Under the pieces are notes generated by a model, which was given only the letters and a program-made list of their open reading frames with translations, made no database searches and was not told the DNA's origin. Below are positions 33,415-43,624 of a stretch of DNA of 64,000 bases, one piece after another. Origin of the DNA: Paguma larvata (Eukaryota; Chordata; Mammalia; Carnivora; Viverridae). Numbering within the stretch: position 1 is the first letter of the stretch; each line of letters starts with the position of its first letter. The position numbers and the translations under genes are program-made. The DNA lies in contig CM057823.1 in the NCBI GenBank assembly GCA_030068075.1, positions 12,930,485 through 12,994,484 of the forward strand, given 5' to 3'.

Positions 33415-33809
33415 GGTGTTCCAGAGTTTAAAGTGACTTCCCCTAGGTTACGTAACTCAGTAAGGCAAAGAGCAGAATGGCTCAGGCCTCCCGATTCCTA
33501 GCCTAACCTCTGCACACGACAGCCTGAGGTCTGAATATGTGCAGGGAGCATGAGTGCCTCACCAAGGACTCAACCCAGTTTTCACTCACATCGATTTCAA
33601 AAACGATCTTGTGCCGTACAGGATCTATAAAGTGAGGTGGGTGTTATGAAATCGAGAGTCTCGGAACCAAGCAAGGATAGTGGGCACTTTCACCCTAGAT
33701 AACCATCTCATATCTGCCGTTAGTAACCTCTGAGAATGTGGACGCGTTAAGGAAAACCTACCACCGCCACTGCTCCTGCTGAAGAGTAACACTGATGTCA
33801 CACCTATAA

Positions 33810-34010
33810 ATAATATTGCGTGTTTTCCAAAATGCTTTCACATATTTTATTTCATCTGATTCTTGCAATCCTGGGAGGAAATTATTATTTTCATTCTAAA
33901 TAAGAAATATATTTCTCCAAGGGTGAATAACGAATTAGTGACAGAAATAAAACCTAAATCCAGATTTCTTTATTTTTAGCCCAAGACTCTTTCCGTTAAA
34001 TCACACTTGA
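33810..34010 (-). mobile_element. MIR element
   Basis: The order CACATATTTTATTTCATCTG, CAATCCTGGGAGGAAATTAT and CCAAGACTCTTTCCGTTAAA is a reversed MIR. Confidence 0.65.
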
Positions 34011-34014
34011 ATTC

Positions 34015-34888
34015 CAACGTATTGGTTAGTCTACCATCTTGAATCAAAATAATGATGAAACGAAAATTTCCAATGGGCATATGTTCTGTAAAAAGTTTCA
34101 GCTGGCCAAGGTTCATAGGTTTTAGAAGCCCTGATTATCATCAATGTTATCCAGATAAAACCATGTGGTTTGGAAATACAGAGACATTCAAGAAGGTCCT
34201 GGGTCGGATACTTATCATCTAGCTGCATTATTGGGCAATCCTCGAGTTCCATTTCAGTTAGCTAGATTACCTGGAATGCTTAGTGAATTTTATCAAGCTG
34301 AAAGTCAGGCAATCTTCCTATCCCAGCCCTTTCATCAATACTAGTACCAAGATAACACCCATTTTCAGAAGGTGGTGTAAAGCTTTCTTTCTGGACCAGG
34401 CAGTGAAGATCTATTTTTCCCTGTTCTTCCTCAATAAGCACAATTCTAAACTCTGGAAATAGCAAAAGAGACAAACAAAAGAGATCCCTAAAAGGTAGTA
34501 AGGAGAAAGTGAATATGTTTGGGACTCCAGAGCTGGAAGAACAGATCTTATATATGCCCACCCTACAGAAGAAGGCAAGCCAGACCTGGCGTTCTCTGAT
34601 CCCTAGGCTGGTAATGAGGCATCCAAGGCAGGCTCGTTCGTCCCCCGCAATCGACTGAAGTCCTTCTGATATGGGGTGATCCTGAGACAACTAGCAATGG
34701 GGCTCAATTTGGAGTTTTACCAAAAATCAGTGGCCAGGGAAAGCATTCTGATTCCCCCATGAGCCTGAGACTTCCCTTTCTGCCAAGAGATCCCAAGATA
34801 GATAGAACCAGCCAAAGAAGTCCAGCTTCAGCAGGTAGATTGGAAGCCTTTGTCCTCAAAGGCTTCTCTCCCACCCAGAGTCACCAGG
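34015..34888. other. Intergenic, nothing recognised
   Basis: A 136-codon minus frame (34280-34690) lies here without recognisable domain. Sequence appears unique or very old. Confidence 0.4.
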
Positions 34889-35593
34889 TGTTATGAGGTC
34901 AATGTTTGTGTCCCCCACATTCACATATTGAAGCCCTAACTCCCAGTGTGGCAGTACTTGGAGATGGGACCTCTAAGGAATTAAGGGTAAGTGAAATCAT
35001 AAGGGTGGAGACCATATCCAATATGATTAGTATCCTTAAATAAAGAGACAGAGACTCCAGAGAGCACCACCCCCTTCTCTGTGCACTCAGAAGAAAGGCC
35101 ATGTGAGGACATGGAGGGGAGGGAACTGGCTACAAGCCAGGAAGAGAGGCTTCACCAGATATGGAATTTGCCAGCCCCCTGATCATGGACTTCTAGCATT
35201 CTGTCTTGGTCTGTTCAAAATACCACAGGCTGGGTGGCTTATAAACAACCCTTATTTCTCACAGCTCTAGAGGCTGTGAGGTCTATGATTAAGTCGCCAG
35301 CACGGCCACCTTCTGGTGAGGACCGTCTTTCTGGTTCACAGCTGGTGCCTTCTACCTGTGCTGCCACACGGTGGGAGAGGCAGGGGACTCTGCAGGACCT
35401 CTCGTCTAAGAACTTGAATCCCACTCACGAGGGCTCCACCCTCATGACCTAAGCACTTCCTATTTCAACATATGAATTTGGGGTGGGGGTCACAAACATT
35501 CAGACCATAGCACCTCCAGACAGAGAGAATAAATTTCTTTTGTTTAGGCCACCTGATTTGTGGCATGTTGTTATGGCAGCCCAAGCTGCCTAG
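34889..35593 (+). mobile_element. MLT1-class LTR split by an opposing MLT1 LTR
   Basis: The outer LTR runs 34889-35201 (starting TGTTATGAGGTCAATGTTTG) and resumes at 35513 with CTCCAGACAGAGAGAATAAA to about 35593. The break falls in the family's CTTCCAGCCTCCAGAACTG segment. Confidence 0.85.
35202..35512 (-). mobile_element. MLT1-class LTR nested in reverse orientation
   Basis: On the minus strand it begins TGCTATGGTCTGAATGTTTG and ends GAACAGACCAAGACA. Complete TG...CA ends; both LTRs are solitary. Confidence 0.88.
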
Positions 35594-36032
35594 ATGTGGA
35601 GTCAGGACAGAATGGGCAAGAAGAATCCAGCTACAGCAAGTGGTCTGGTCTCCGAAGCCTCCTTTCCCTTTATCGGCCAAGACTCTCCTTCTCTCTCCAG
35701 GGAGTCTGAAGGAGCTGGGGGGAAACCGTTAGGAGGATCCTACCATACTTCCCCCCTCAATGAGATGTACCCAGAGGGGAAAATAATTTGCCCTCTCGGG
35801 AGTTACCAGCAGGGACCAGTGGGTGTCCCAGTGACACTAGATAAACCACTGAATAATAGTGCAAAGTCTCTGGAAATTAGACTATCCTTGGAACCCCGTT
35901 CCAGAAATGTAAGCCAGGACCTATGTGCTAAACCTAAACAGGGTGACTGTTTGTTAAAATCAGTTACTTAAACAGGATCTGAATCCCTTACATCATAGAC
36001 AAAATGTCCAGAATACAATTGAAAATCACCCA

Positions 36033-36175
36033 GCCTCTGGCTGACAGCACGGAGCCTGCTTGGGATTCCCTCTCTCCTTCTTTCTGCCCCTCCCCTGCTT
36101 GCTTGCTTGCATGTGTGCACACACACTCTCCCTCTCTCTCTCAAATAAACATTTAAAAAAAAAAGAAAAAGAAAA
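36033..36175 (+). mobile_element. 5'-truncated CAN-SINE
   Basis: It starts in the middle region (CTCTGGCTGACAGCACGGAG), lacks the whole tRNA head, yet has perfect 12-bp duplications GAAAATCACCCA at 36021-36032 and 36176-36187. The truncation therefore happened at integration. Confidence 0.92.
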
Positions 36176-36348
36176 GAAAATCACCCATCATACCAAGAAT
36201 AAAAAACAAAACAAAAACAAAAACAAGTCACAAGTTGAACGAGAAAAGACAATCAACTAATGCCAACGGCAAGTTTAACAAAATGTTGAAAACATCTGAC
36301 AAAGATCTTAAAGCAGCCATCATAAACATGCTTCAAAAATCAATTATA

Positions 36349-36558
36349 GGGGCACCTGGGTGGCTCAGTGGGTTGAGTGTCCAGCCTCTTGATCTCAGCT
36401 TAGGTCATGATCTCACGGTTCATGAGTTTGAGCCCTGTGTCAGTCTCTGAGCTCACAGTGTGGAGCCTACTTAGAGTTCTCTCTGCCTCTCTCTCGGCCC
36501 CTACCTCATTTGTGCATTCTCTCTCTCTCTCAAAATAAATAAACTTTAAAAATTTTTT
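36349..36558 (+). mobile_element. CAN-SINE
   Basis: 11-bp duplications AATCAATTATA (36338-36348) and AATCCATTATA (36559-36569) differ by one base. Confidence 0.92.
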
Positions 36559-37349
36559 AATCCATTATAAATTTTCTTGAAATAAATGGGAAAAATTTTT
36601 TTCAGGAAAGAAATATAAATTATAAACAAAAAGAACCAAATGTAAATTATAGAACTGAAAAATATAATAATGGGGGGAAACGTTATTGTATGGGCTTAAT
36701 AGTAGAGTGGGCTGCACATAGTGACTTCTTTCTAAAGAGTACAGTATGGAAAGGGGAGGGGTGTACAAGTAAATTTATAGTGGAGAAACAGACAATACCT
36801 CACCCAGGAGATCAAAGTTAATATCAACAGTGATCAGTCATATTCATAGTATATCTCTGATAAGATGTGATGAAAATGGCAATTTACCCCTGTGGTCCTC
36901 CTCCGCAAAACCCATAACCTCAGTCTAGTCCTGAGAAAAACATCAGACACATTCCAGTGGAGGGAAATCCTACAAAACACCTGATCAGTATTCCTCGAAG
37001 CTGTTAATGTCCTCAAAAATAAAGGAAGTCTGAGAAACTCGTAGTCAAAAGGAGCCTAGGGAAATATGACAACTAACTGTGATGTGGTATTCTGGATGAT
37101 GGAATCCCGGAAGAGAAAAGGGTATTAGATAAAAATTAAGGTAATTTGAGCAAAATGTGGACCTTAGTTAATAATAAGGTATCAATATTTTTCATTAGTT
37201 GTAATGAATGTACCATATTAATTTAGGAAGGGTATGGGATAAAACTGGGTACAGGATGTAGGGAAACTTTCTGTACCATCCTCTCAATTTTCCTATAAAT
37301 CTAAACTGTTCTAGAAAGTTACATCTATTTTTTAAAAACTCCCCTCACC

Positions 37350-38024
37350 TCCAAAAAAAATCTTCCACCTCAGATAGTCTCACTAGAGAATTCTACCAAA
37401 TGCCTAAAGAATTGATCCCTATTTTACACAATCTCTTCCAGAAATAGAAGAGAACACTTCCCAACTAATCTTATAAGGCTAGTATTAGCCTAATAATGAA
37501 ACCAATGACAGTACAAGAGAAGAATACAACAGGCCAGAATCTCTCATAAAAAGGATTATGAATCATGACCAAGTAGAATTTACCCTAGGTATATGAAGCT
37601 GGTTCAATATTCAAGCATCAGTCAATGTAACCCACCATACCGACAAGTTGAAGAAGAAAAATCATATGACTGTAACAATTTGATATAAAACCCAGCACTG
37701 ATATGTGATAAAACTCTCAGTAAGTTAGAAATGGAAGGGAAATATCTAAATTTGACAATAGCATCTACAAAAAACCTTAGAGCTACCATCATACTTAATG
37801 ATGAAAGAACGAAAGCTTTCCCCTTAAGACTGGGAACAAGGCAAGGAACTCAGCTCTCACTAACTCTTGTCCAACATAATACTGGAAGTTCTAGCCACTG
37901 CAATAGGCAGGAAAAATAATTAAATGTAGATGAATTAGAAAGAGGAAATAAAATTACCTCTATTTGCAAATAACATGATTCTCTATGTGGAAAATCCCAA
38001 GAAGTCTACAAGAAAATCTCCAAG
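37350..38024 (+). mobile_element. Old L1M ORF2 fragment (reverse-transcriptase region)
   Basis: Frames spell broken RT text: SITNMNLRA-like pieces, ILNDERTKAFPLRLGTRQGT and then LTLVQHNTGSS, corresponding to the ORF2 segment before FADD. Multiple stops. Confidence 0.75.
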
Positions 38025-38250
38025 AGGGACGTCTGGGTGGCTTAGTTGGTTAAGGATCCGACTCTTGATCTCAGCTCAGGTTATGACCTTACGGTTGGTT
38101 TGTGAGTTCAAGCCCCACATTAGGCTCTGTGCTGACAGTGTGAAGCTTGATTGGGATTCTCTCGATTCTCTCTCTCTCTCTCTCTGCCCCTCCCCTGCTC
38201 ACTCTCTCTATCTCTTCTAAATCGATAAATACACTTTTTAAAAAGCATTA
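38025..38250 (+). mobile_element. CAN-SINE, first of adjacent pair
   Basis: Head reads GACGTCTGGGTGGCTTAG. It contains a local duplication of GATTCTCTC in the middle and follows the L1M fragment directly. Confidence 0.9.
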
Positions 38251-38262
38251 AAAATAGAATAA

Positions 38263-38466
38263 GGAGTGCCTGGGTGGCTCAGTCAGTTAAGCGTCTGACT
38301 TCTGCTTAGGTCATGATCTCACGGTTTGTGAGTCTGAGCCCTGCGTAGGGCTCTGTGCTGATGGCTCAGAGCCTAGAGTCTGCTTCAGATTCTGTCTCTC
38401 TCTCTGTCTGCCCTTCCCCTGCTCACACTCTGTCTCTCTCTCTCTCTCAAAAAAAAAAAAAAAAAA
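38263..38466 (+). mobile_element. CAN-SINE, second of adjacent pair
   Basis: Twelve bases separate it from the previous copy. The tail is a pure run of 17 A. Confidence 0.92.
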
Positions 38467-39030
38467 GTATGCAAAAGGAAGAGAAAGGAATTTGGAGAAG
38501 ACGGTTAAAAACGAGGAAGAGAGAAGCTGTAAGAAAGGCTGCTTGCACTTCTGAATTTTGGCGTCATGGATAACATGCTCAGTTGCTAAAAGGACTGAAA
38601 TTCCCTCGTCATGTATTGTCTGCATTTGATTTCTGATTCTTAAAGCAGCTGGTCTACTTGTATTACAGGTATAGAGCTGGGGATGCATCTGGATCTAATT
38701 TGATGGAATTCTCTCCATTTTAGGATGGGGAGATCTTATTCCCCTGACTTTCAGTGTACAACTCAAGCAGTTTTAAACATTTCTGGCAATGATTAATTTA
38801 CTTTTGATTTGTCACGTGCAATGCTGCAATTATAGGCTTCCCTTCCAATCTTTGACTGTGCTTCTTGACGTGAATGGTTTACCTTGAAAATGGTCCAGGG
38901 TTTCATAAATGTATCCACATAAGGAATGATCAAAAAAAGCAATTCCTCCTAGTTTTCATCTTCCTTGTCACTGATCAGTCATTTGCCAAAAGTTATTCTT
39001 TGATGTCCTTGAATCTCCCGTTTCTACTTC
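38467..39030. other. Intergenic, nothing recognised
   Basis: No gene or nameable repeat seen. Confidence 0.4.
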
Positions 39031-39040
39031 TGAGATCATT

Positions 39041-39262
39041 ACAAAAAAATTTTTTAACGCTTTTATTTATTATTGAGAGACAGAGAGAGACAGAGCATGA
39101 GCATGGGAGGGGCAGAGAGAGGGGGAGACACAGAATCTGAAGCAGGTTCCAGGCTCTGAGCTGTCAGCACAGAGCTCGACATGGGGCTTGAACTCACAAA
39201 CCGCGAGATCGTGACCTGAGCCAAAGTCAAATGCTTAACCAACTGAGCCACCCAGGCGTCCC
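39041..39262 (-). mobile_element. CAN-SINE
   Basis: A short flank repeat CTGAGATC occurs at 39030-39037 and 39262-39269. Confidence 0.92.
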
Positions 39263-39317
39263 TGAGATCGCTTTAAAGACCAATCGTTGGAAGCTGATTA
39301 GAAATAGCTTTGTGGTG

Positions 39318-39557
39318 AGGCGCCTGGGTGGCTCAGTTGGTTAAGCATCCGACTTCGATTCAGGTCATGATCTCTGGGTTCCTGAGTTCAAGCCCTGCAT
39401 TGGGCTCTCTGTGGTTAGCACAGAGCCTGCTTTGGATCTTCAGTCTTCTTCTCTCTTTGCTCCTTCCCCTCTCGTGCTTCCACATGTGCCCTCTCTCTCT
39501 CTCTCTCAAAAATTAATAAACATTTAAAATAAAATGATCAAAAAATAAAAAATAAAA
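39318..39557 (+). mobile_element. CAN-SINE
   Basis: A perfect 15-bp duplication GAAATAGCTTTGTGG lies at 39301-39315 and 39558-39572. The tail is a complex A-rich stretch of about 50 bases. Confidence 0.94.
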
Positions 39558-39621
39558 GAAATAGCTTTGTGGCGGAGTGATTCCCCAGCTAGGCTATATC
39601 TCATGATCTACAGCCTCTTTT

Positions 39622-39844
39622 ATTATTTTTTTAATAAATTTTTATGTTTATTTACTTTAGAGAGAGTGAGAGAAAGACAGAGAATGAGCAGGGGAGGGGC
39701 AGAGAGGAAAGACAGAATCCCAAGCAGGCTCCAGGCTCTAAGTCGTCAGCACAGAGCCTGATGCGGGGCTGGAACCCACAAACCACAAGATCATGAGCTG
39801 AGCTGAAGTCAGACACTTAACCAGTTGAGCCACCCCAGTGCCCC
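39622..39844 (-). mobile_element. CAN-SINE
   Basis: A perfect 17-bp duplication lies at 39605-39621 and 39845-39861. It sits 64 bp from the previous insertion. Confidence 0.95.
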
Positions 39845-39915
39845 ATCTACAGCCTCTTTTAAAACATCAGATGCTAGAACCTTCCCCATGCTCAATAGTA
39901 ATAATATCTAATTTA

Positions 39916-40155
39916 TTTTTTTTATTTTTTATTTTTAAAAAAAAAATTTTTTTTTAACGTTTATTTATTTTTTGAGACATAGAGACAGAGCATGAGCAGG
40001 AGTAGGGCAGAGAGAGGGAGACACAGAATCCGAAGCAGGCTCCAGGCTCTGAGCCATCAGCACAGAGCCCGACGCGGGGCTCGAACTCACAGACCGTGAG
40101 ATCATGACCTGAGCCGAAGTCAGCCGCTTAACCGACTGAGCCACCCAGGCGCCCC
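39916..40155 (-). mobile_element. CAN-SINE, near consensus
   Basis: A perfect 16-bp duplication AATAATATCTAATTTA lies at 39900-39915 and 40156-40171. The head (GCCACCCAGGCGCCCC) and middle are almost consensus, so this is among the youngest copies here. Confidence 0.96.
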
Positions 40156-40184
40156 AATAATATCTAATTTAATCTCATTAATCA

Positions 40185-40350
40185 CTCTATGAAGTAAAAC
40201 TTCACTGACATTATCCTAATTTTACAGATGAAGAGATCGTGCAGAAAAGATAAGTGACTTGCCCGAGGACACACATCATAAGCCGGGACGCTGGAATTTG
40301 AACCCAGGCAATCTGACTCCAGCATCTATACTCTTGACCTCAACGCCTCT
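40185..40350 (-). mobile_element. MIR element
   Basis: TTTTACAGATGAAGAGATCG, then AAGTGACTTGCCCGAGG, then TTTGAACCCAGGCAATCTG is a classic reversed MIR. Confidence 0.9.
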
Positions 40351-40569
40351 TATAGTTCCTGAATCGGAGTCTCTGAGGGGTTGGTGTCTGAGTACCTCTT
40401 AGCTGATATGAAACAAACAAATCTCCACAGTGTGAGGTGTGGGGACCTCTAGATTAAACACTACTTTGCCGGAATCTGGAGTTAACGGCTTCTTGTTGAC
40501 TGAACTGGTTGTCCCAAAATAGGTACCATCTGTTCTGGTTAAGTATTTTACCTACGACGTCCCCTTACC

Positions 40570-40965
40570 ACTGCCCTTCCAGGTAAATATTACTACCCCT
40601 ATTTTATAGGTGAAGAAACTGAGGCTCGGAGTTCATAACCTGACCCAGGCTGCTCTCAGCAAGTAAGAGGCAACATTTAAACTCTGAAGCCCGGGAGGGG
40701 CCTGGGTGGCTCAGATGGTTAAGTGTCATCAGACTTTGGCTCAGGTCATGATCTCAAAGCTCATGAGTTCAAGCCTTGAATCAGGCTGCGTGCTGACAGA
40801 GCGGAGCCTGCTTCGGATTCTCTTTCTCCCTCCCTCTCTCTGCCTCTCCTCCTCTACACACACTCTCCCTCTCTTTCTCAAAATAAATACATAAACTTAA
40901 AAAAGGTTAAAAAAAATATAAACTCTGAAGCCCAAGTTCTTAACATTACTGCCTCTTCCATGAAG
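40570..40965 (-). mobile_element. MIR element split by a SINE
   Basis: TATTTTATAGGTGAAGAAAC to 40692 and CAAGTTCTTAACATTACTGC from 40934 are the two halves of a reversed MIR, separated by the CAN-SINE at 40693-40919. Confidence 0.9.
40693..40919 (+). mobile_element. CAN-SINE inserted in a MIR
   Basis: A perfect 14-bp duplication AAACTCTGAAGCCC lies at 40679-40692 and 40920-40933. The head has a small insertion (GTGTCATCAGAC). Confidence 0.95.
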
Positions 40966-42193
40966 GTCTACCAGTCAATCTGGATCAACTGGTCAGAGCC
41001 CCTGCTGAGGTATTAGCAAAGTGTTCCCAGAGGGGCTTTGCGATTTTTCAAAGCAGGACCATAAATGTGATTAGCCTTCAAGACTCCGGGGGAAAATTGT
41101 AATGGTGGAGCCTCAGGCACTGTGATAAATCGATAGGAAAGATTAGTGGGGGCCAGGAGATCTGCTTAGCACCTTGCAGATGACAGTACCTCAGTGGATA
41201 TGCAGCCAGTGGGTACCCACTCATCCATCCCACAATGCTTCCCTCTAGTGAAGCAGAGAGTAACGATGAGTTGGACCTATCTTCCTTTTCCTTCTTCGGA
41301 TCGTCCACAAAACTTTGCCATGTGCCACAGAGCGTGGAGAGGCTTTGAAAAAAAAAAAGATGTTCTGGGTCTGATTGTTAATGTTTGTCCAATTTAAATA
41401 AAACACTGTTCATCGTATTGTATATAATGATGAAACTCATTAACTGCATAATAGCTTCATGCTCCCTGGTCTAAAATACAGAGTATGTTCGATATTAAAA
41501 ATTAAAGTCGATCCATCAAAATCTAATGGCTAAGCAGGGATATTAAAAAGGAAGGGGCATTATTTGGATGCATGCAAAATTGTCGTGGGATTCGTGAAAA
41601 TAATTGGCAAATTCTGACACAGGACGGAGCCTGAGGTAAAAATGAAATCTCGGGCAGACCAAGTCACGGATTTGTGATCCGTGTGATCCGTGTGATCCGT
41701 GTCCATTTAGTACAAGGGCTCACCTAATTATACCTGAGTCTCAGCTTGTTTGAGTCATCAGCCCCTCCCCAGCTCTCGGCCAGCGCTCCCCCAAGGTCAC
41801 CTGATGTACTTGGACTAATCTGAACCTGGAGTGATCCAGACTGTTAGTTAGTCATCCAGGGGCTCCCCGTGTTGACTTTGTCTTCAGCTCTTTGTGAGAC
41901 TTTAATCATCTGAAAGTCTTCCTGGTTGGGTTTCTGCCTACCTTAGCAAAGAAGCCTCCGTTGCTGTTTGTTATTAAAACTGATATCTGTTTCACAGCAT
42001 CGGCATGCTGTGTCTTCACGTAACTGAACAGTAAATGAAGTACTGAATATTCAGTCTTGGTAGATTTACATGACTAATTGTTTATATTAGTTTAATATTA
42101 CCCTCAAGGGGTACTTTTAGGGTTTTCTCCTTATTCTTCGGGGAATTATATTTGATGACTCATGAATTCTTGTTCATTTATCAGTTCCTTTAA
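40966..42193. other. Intergenic, longest repeat-free stretch of the right half
   Basis: No interspersed repeat is recognisable in 1.2 kb. It holds a 9-bp tandem repeat at 41674-41700. No exon is supported. Confidence 0.45.
41674..41700 (+). repeat. Three tandem copies of GTGATCCGT
   Basis: Perfect 9-bp units at 41674-41682, 41683-41691 and 41692-41700, each with one CpG. Confidence 0.95.
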
Positions 42194-42210
42194 TCACACT
42201 AGTGTTCTCT

Positions 42211-42346
42211 CGGGGCGCCCGAGTGGTTCAGTCAGTTAGGCGTCCGACTCTTGACTTAAGCTCAGGTCTTGATCTCGGGGTCTTGTGTTCAAGCCCAGAA
42301 CTAACTGGACTGGCAGTAGAGGTAAAGTCTATTTAAAAAAAAAAAA
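42211..42346 (+). mobile_element. Short tRNA-headed SINE
   Basis: Flanking copies TCACACTAGTGTTCTCT (42194-42210) and TCACAGTAGTGCTCT (about 42348-42362) are a slightly diverged duplication. Confidence 0.88.
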
Positions 42347-42437
42347 ATCACAGTAGTGCTCTAAAGGCACAAGAAAAAGAACATATCACATTTAAAAGTG
42401 GAAAAAGAAAATCTTTTATTTTACTTCCTGGTTTATA

Positions 42438-42658
42438 TTTTTTAATTAAAATTTTTTTTAATGTTTATTTTTGAGACAGAGAGAGGCAGAGTGTGAGCAG
42501 GGGAGGGGCAGAAAGAGAGCAAGACACAGAATGTGAAGCAGGCTCCAGGCTGTGAGCTGTTGGCACAGAGCCCGACACGGGGCTCAAACCCACGGACCGT
42601 GAGACCATGACCCGAGACGAAATCAGACGCTTAACTGACTGAGCCATCCAGGTGCCCC
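42438..42658 (-). mobile_element. CAN-SINE, left member of a tandem pair
   Basis: Shares an outer duplication with the next element (42422-42435 and 42877-42890). Confidence 0.92.
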
Positions 42659-42876
42659 TTTTTAATTTTTTTTAATGTTTATTTATTTTTGAGAGAGAGA
42701 GAACCAGAGTGTGAGTGGGGTAGGGGCAGAGAGAGAGGAAGACACAGAATGTGAAGCAGGCTCCAGGCTCTGAGCTGACAGCACAGAGCCCAACAGGGAG
42801 CTCGAACCCACAGACCATGAAATCATGACCTGAGCTGAGGTCGGCTGGCTAACCTACTGAGCCACCCAGGTGCCCC
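42659..42876 (-). mobile_element. CAN-SINE, right member of a tandem pair
   Basis: Abuts the preceding copy with no intervening host sequence. TACTTCCTGGTTTA and TACTCCCTAGTTTA surround the pair as a whole. Confidence 0.92.
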
Positions 42877-43164
42877 TACTCCCTAGTTTAAAAGAGGAAT
42901 ATGCATTTGGTCCTTTTAAACTATACTTGTCCTTTAAAAAGTTTATATTCTATTTTATAATTGAAAAGTAATATATGCTCATGTGAGAGTATTTGAGAAA
43001 TCGGTAAAAGAGAAAAGAACTACCTCACAGAATTCTACTGCTTAATGATAATCTCATCTGAAATTTTTGGAGTACTTATTCAAAGTGATATCTTTGCTTC
43101 TGCACACTATTTTTACTGAACTGTACTCATAATGGACATCCAGTCTTGTATCCAGCTTTTTAAA

Positions 43165-43280
43165 AATTTTCTTTTTTAAGATTTTATTTTCAGGTAATCT
43201 CTACCCCCAACATGGGACTCAAATTCACAACCTGAGATCAAGAGCTGCATGCTCCACCGACTGAGCCAGCCAGGTGCCCC
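43165..43280 (-). mobile_element. Short tRNA-headed SINE in a composite insertion
   Basis: Together with the next element it is enclosed by one perfect 20-bp duplication (43145-43164 and 43491-43510). On the element strand it follows the tail of the long SINE. Confidence 0.9.
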
Positions 43281-43490
43281 TGCATCGATGTTTATTTTAA
43301 ATATTTACTTAGTTTTGGGAGAAGGAGCACGTGCATGAGTGGAGGAAGGGCAGAGAGAGGGAGACAGGATCCGAAGCAGGCTCTGTGCTGACAGCAGAGA
43401 GCCCAACGCGGGTCTCAAACTCGTGAACTGTAAGATCATGACCTGAGCTGAAGTTGGATGCTTGACCCACTGAGCCCCCCAGGCGCCCCC
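43281..43490 (-). mobile_element. CAN-SINE in a composite insertion
   Basis: Its tail (left end) runs directly into the head of the short SINE at 43280. The shared outer duplication is described there. Confidence 0.9.
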
Positions 43491-43624
43491 CTTGTATCCA
43501 GCTTTTTAAACTTAACGTTATAAAAAGTATTTTCCCATCTTCTTTAAGTACTATTTTAAAGAAATAAGATATTCTGTTGAACAAATAGATCATAACTTGC
43601 ATAAGCATTCAAAAATTGTCAGTT

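Larger units (their letters stand above)
35600..37335 (+). mobile_element. Old L1M/HAL1-like element (ORF1-like then 3' UTR-like)
   Basis: Up to about 36348 the sequence follows L1M 5'/ORF1 text (AAAGCAGCCATCATAAACAT); from about 36559 ORF1-like AAGAACCAAATGTAAATTAT leads, without any ORF2, into an L1ME-type 3' UTR ending near 37335. An ORF1-only structure recalls HAL1 elements, though a deletion is equally possible. Confidence 0.6.

Noticed and set aside
34280..34690. 136-codon minus-strand frame beside an MLT1 LTR
   Set aside because: No motif recognised; the region is probably unique non-coding or very old repeat.
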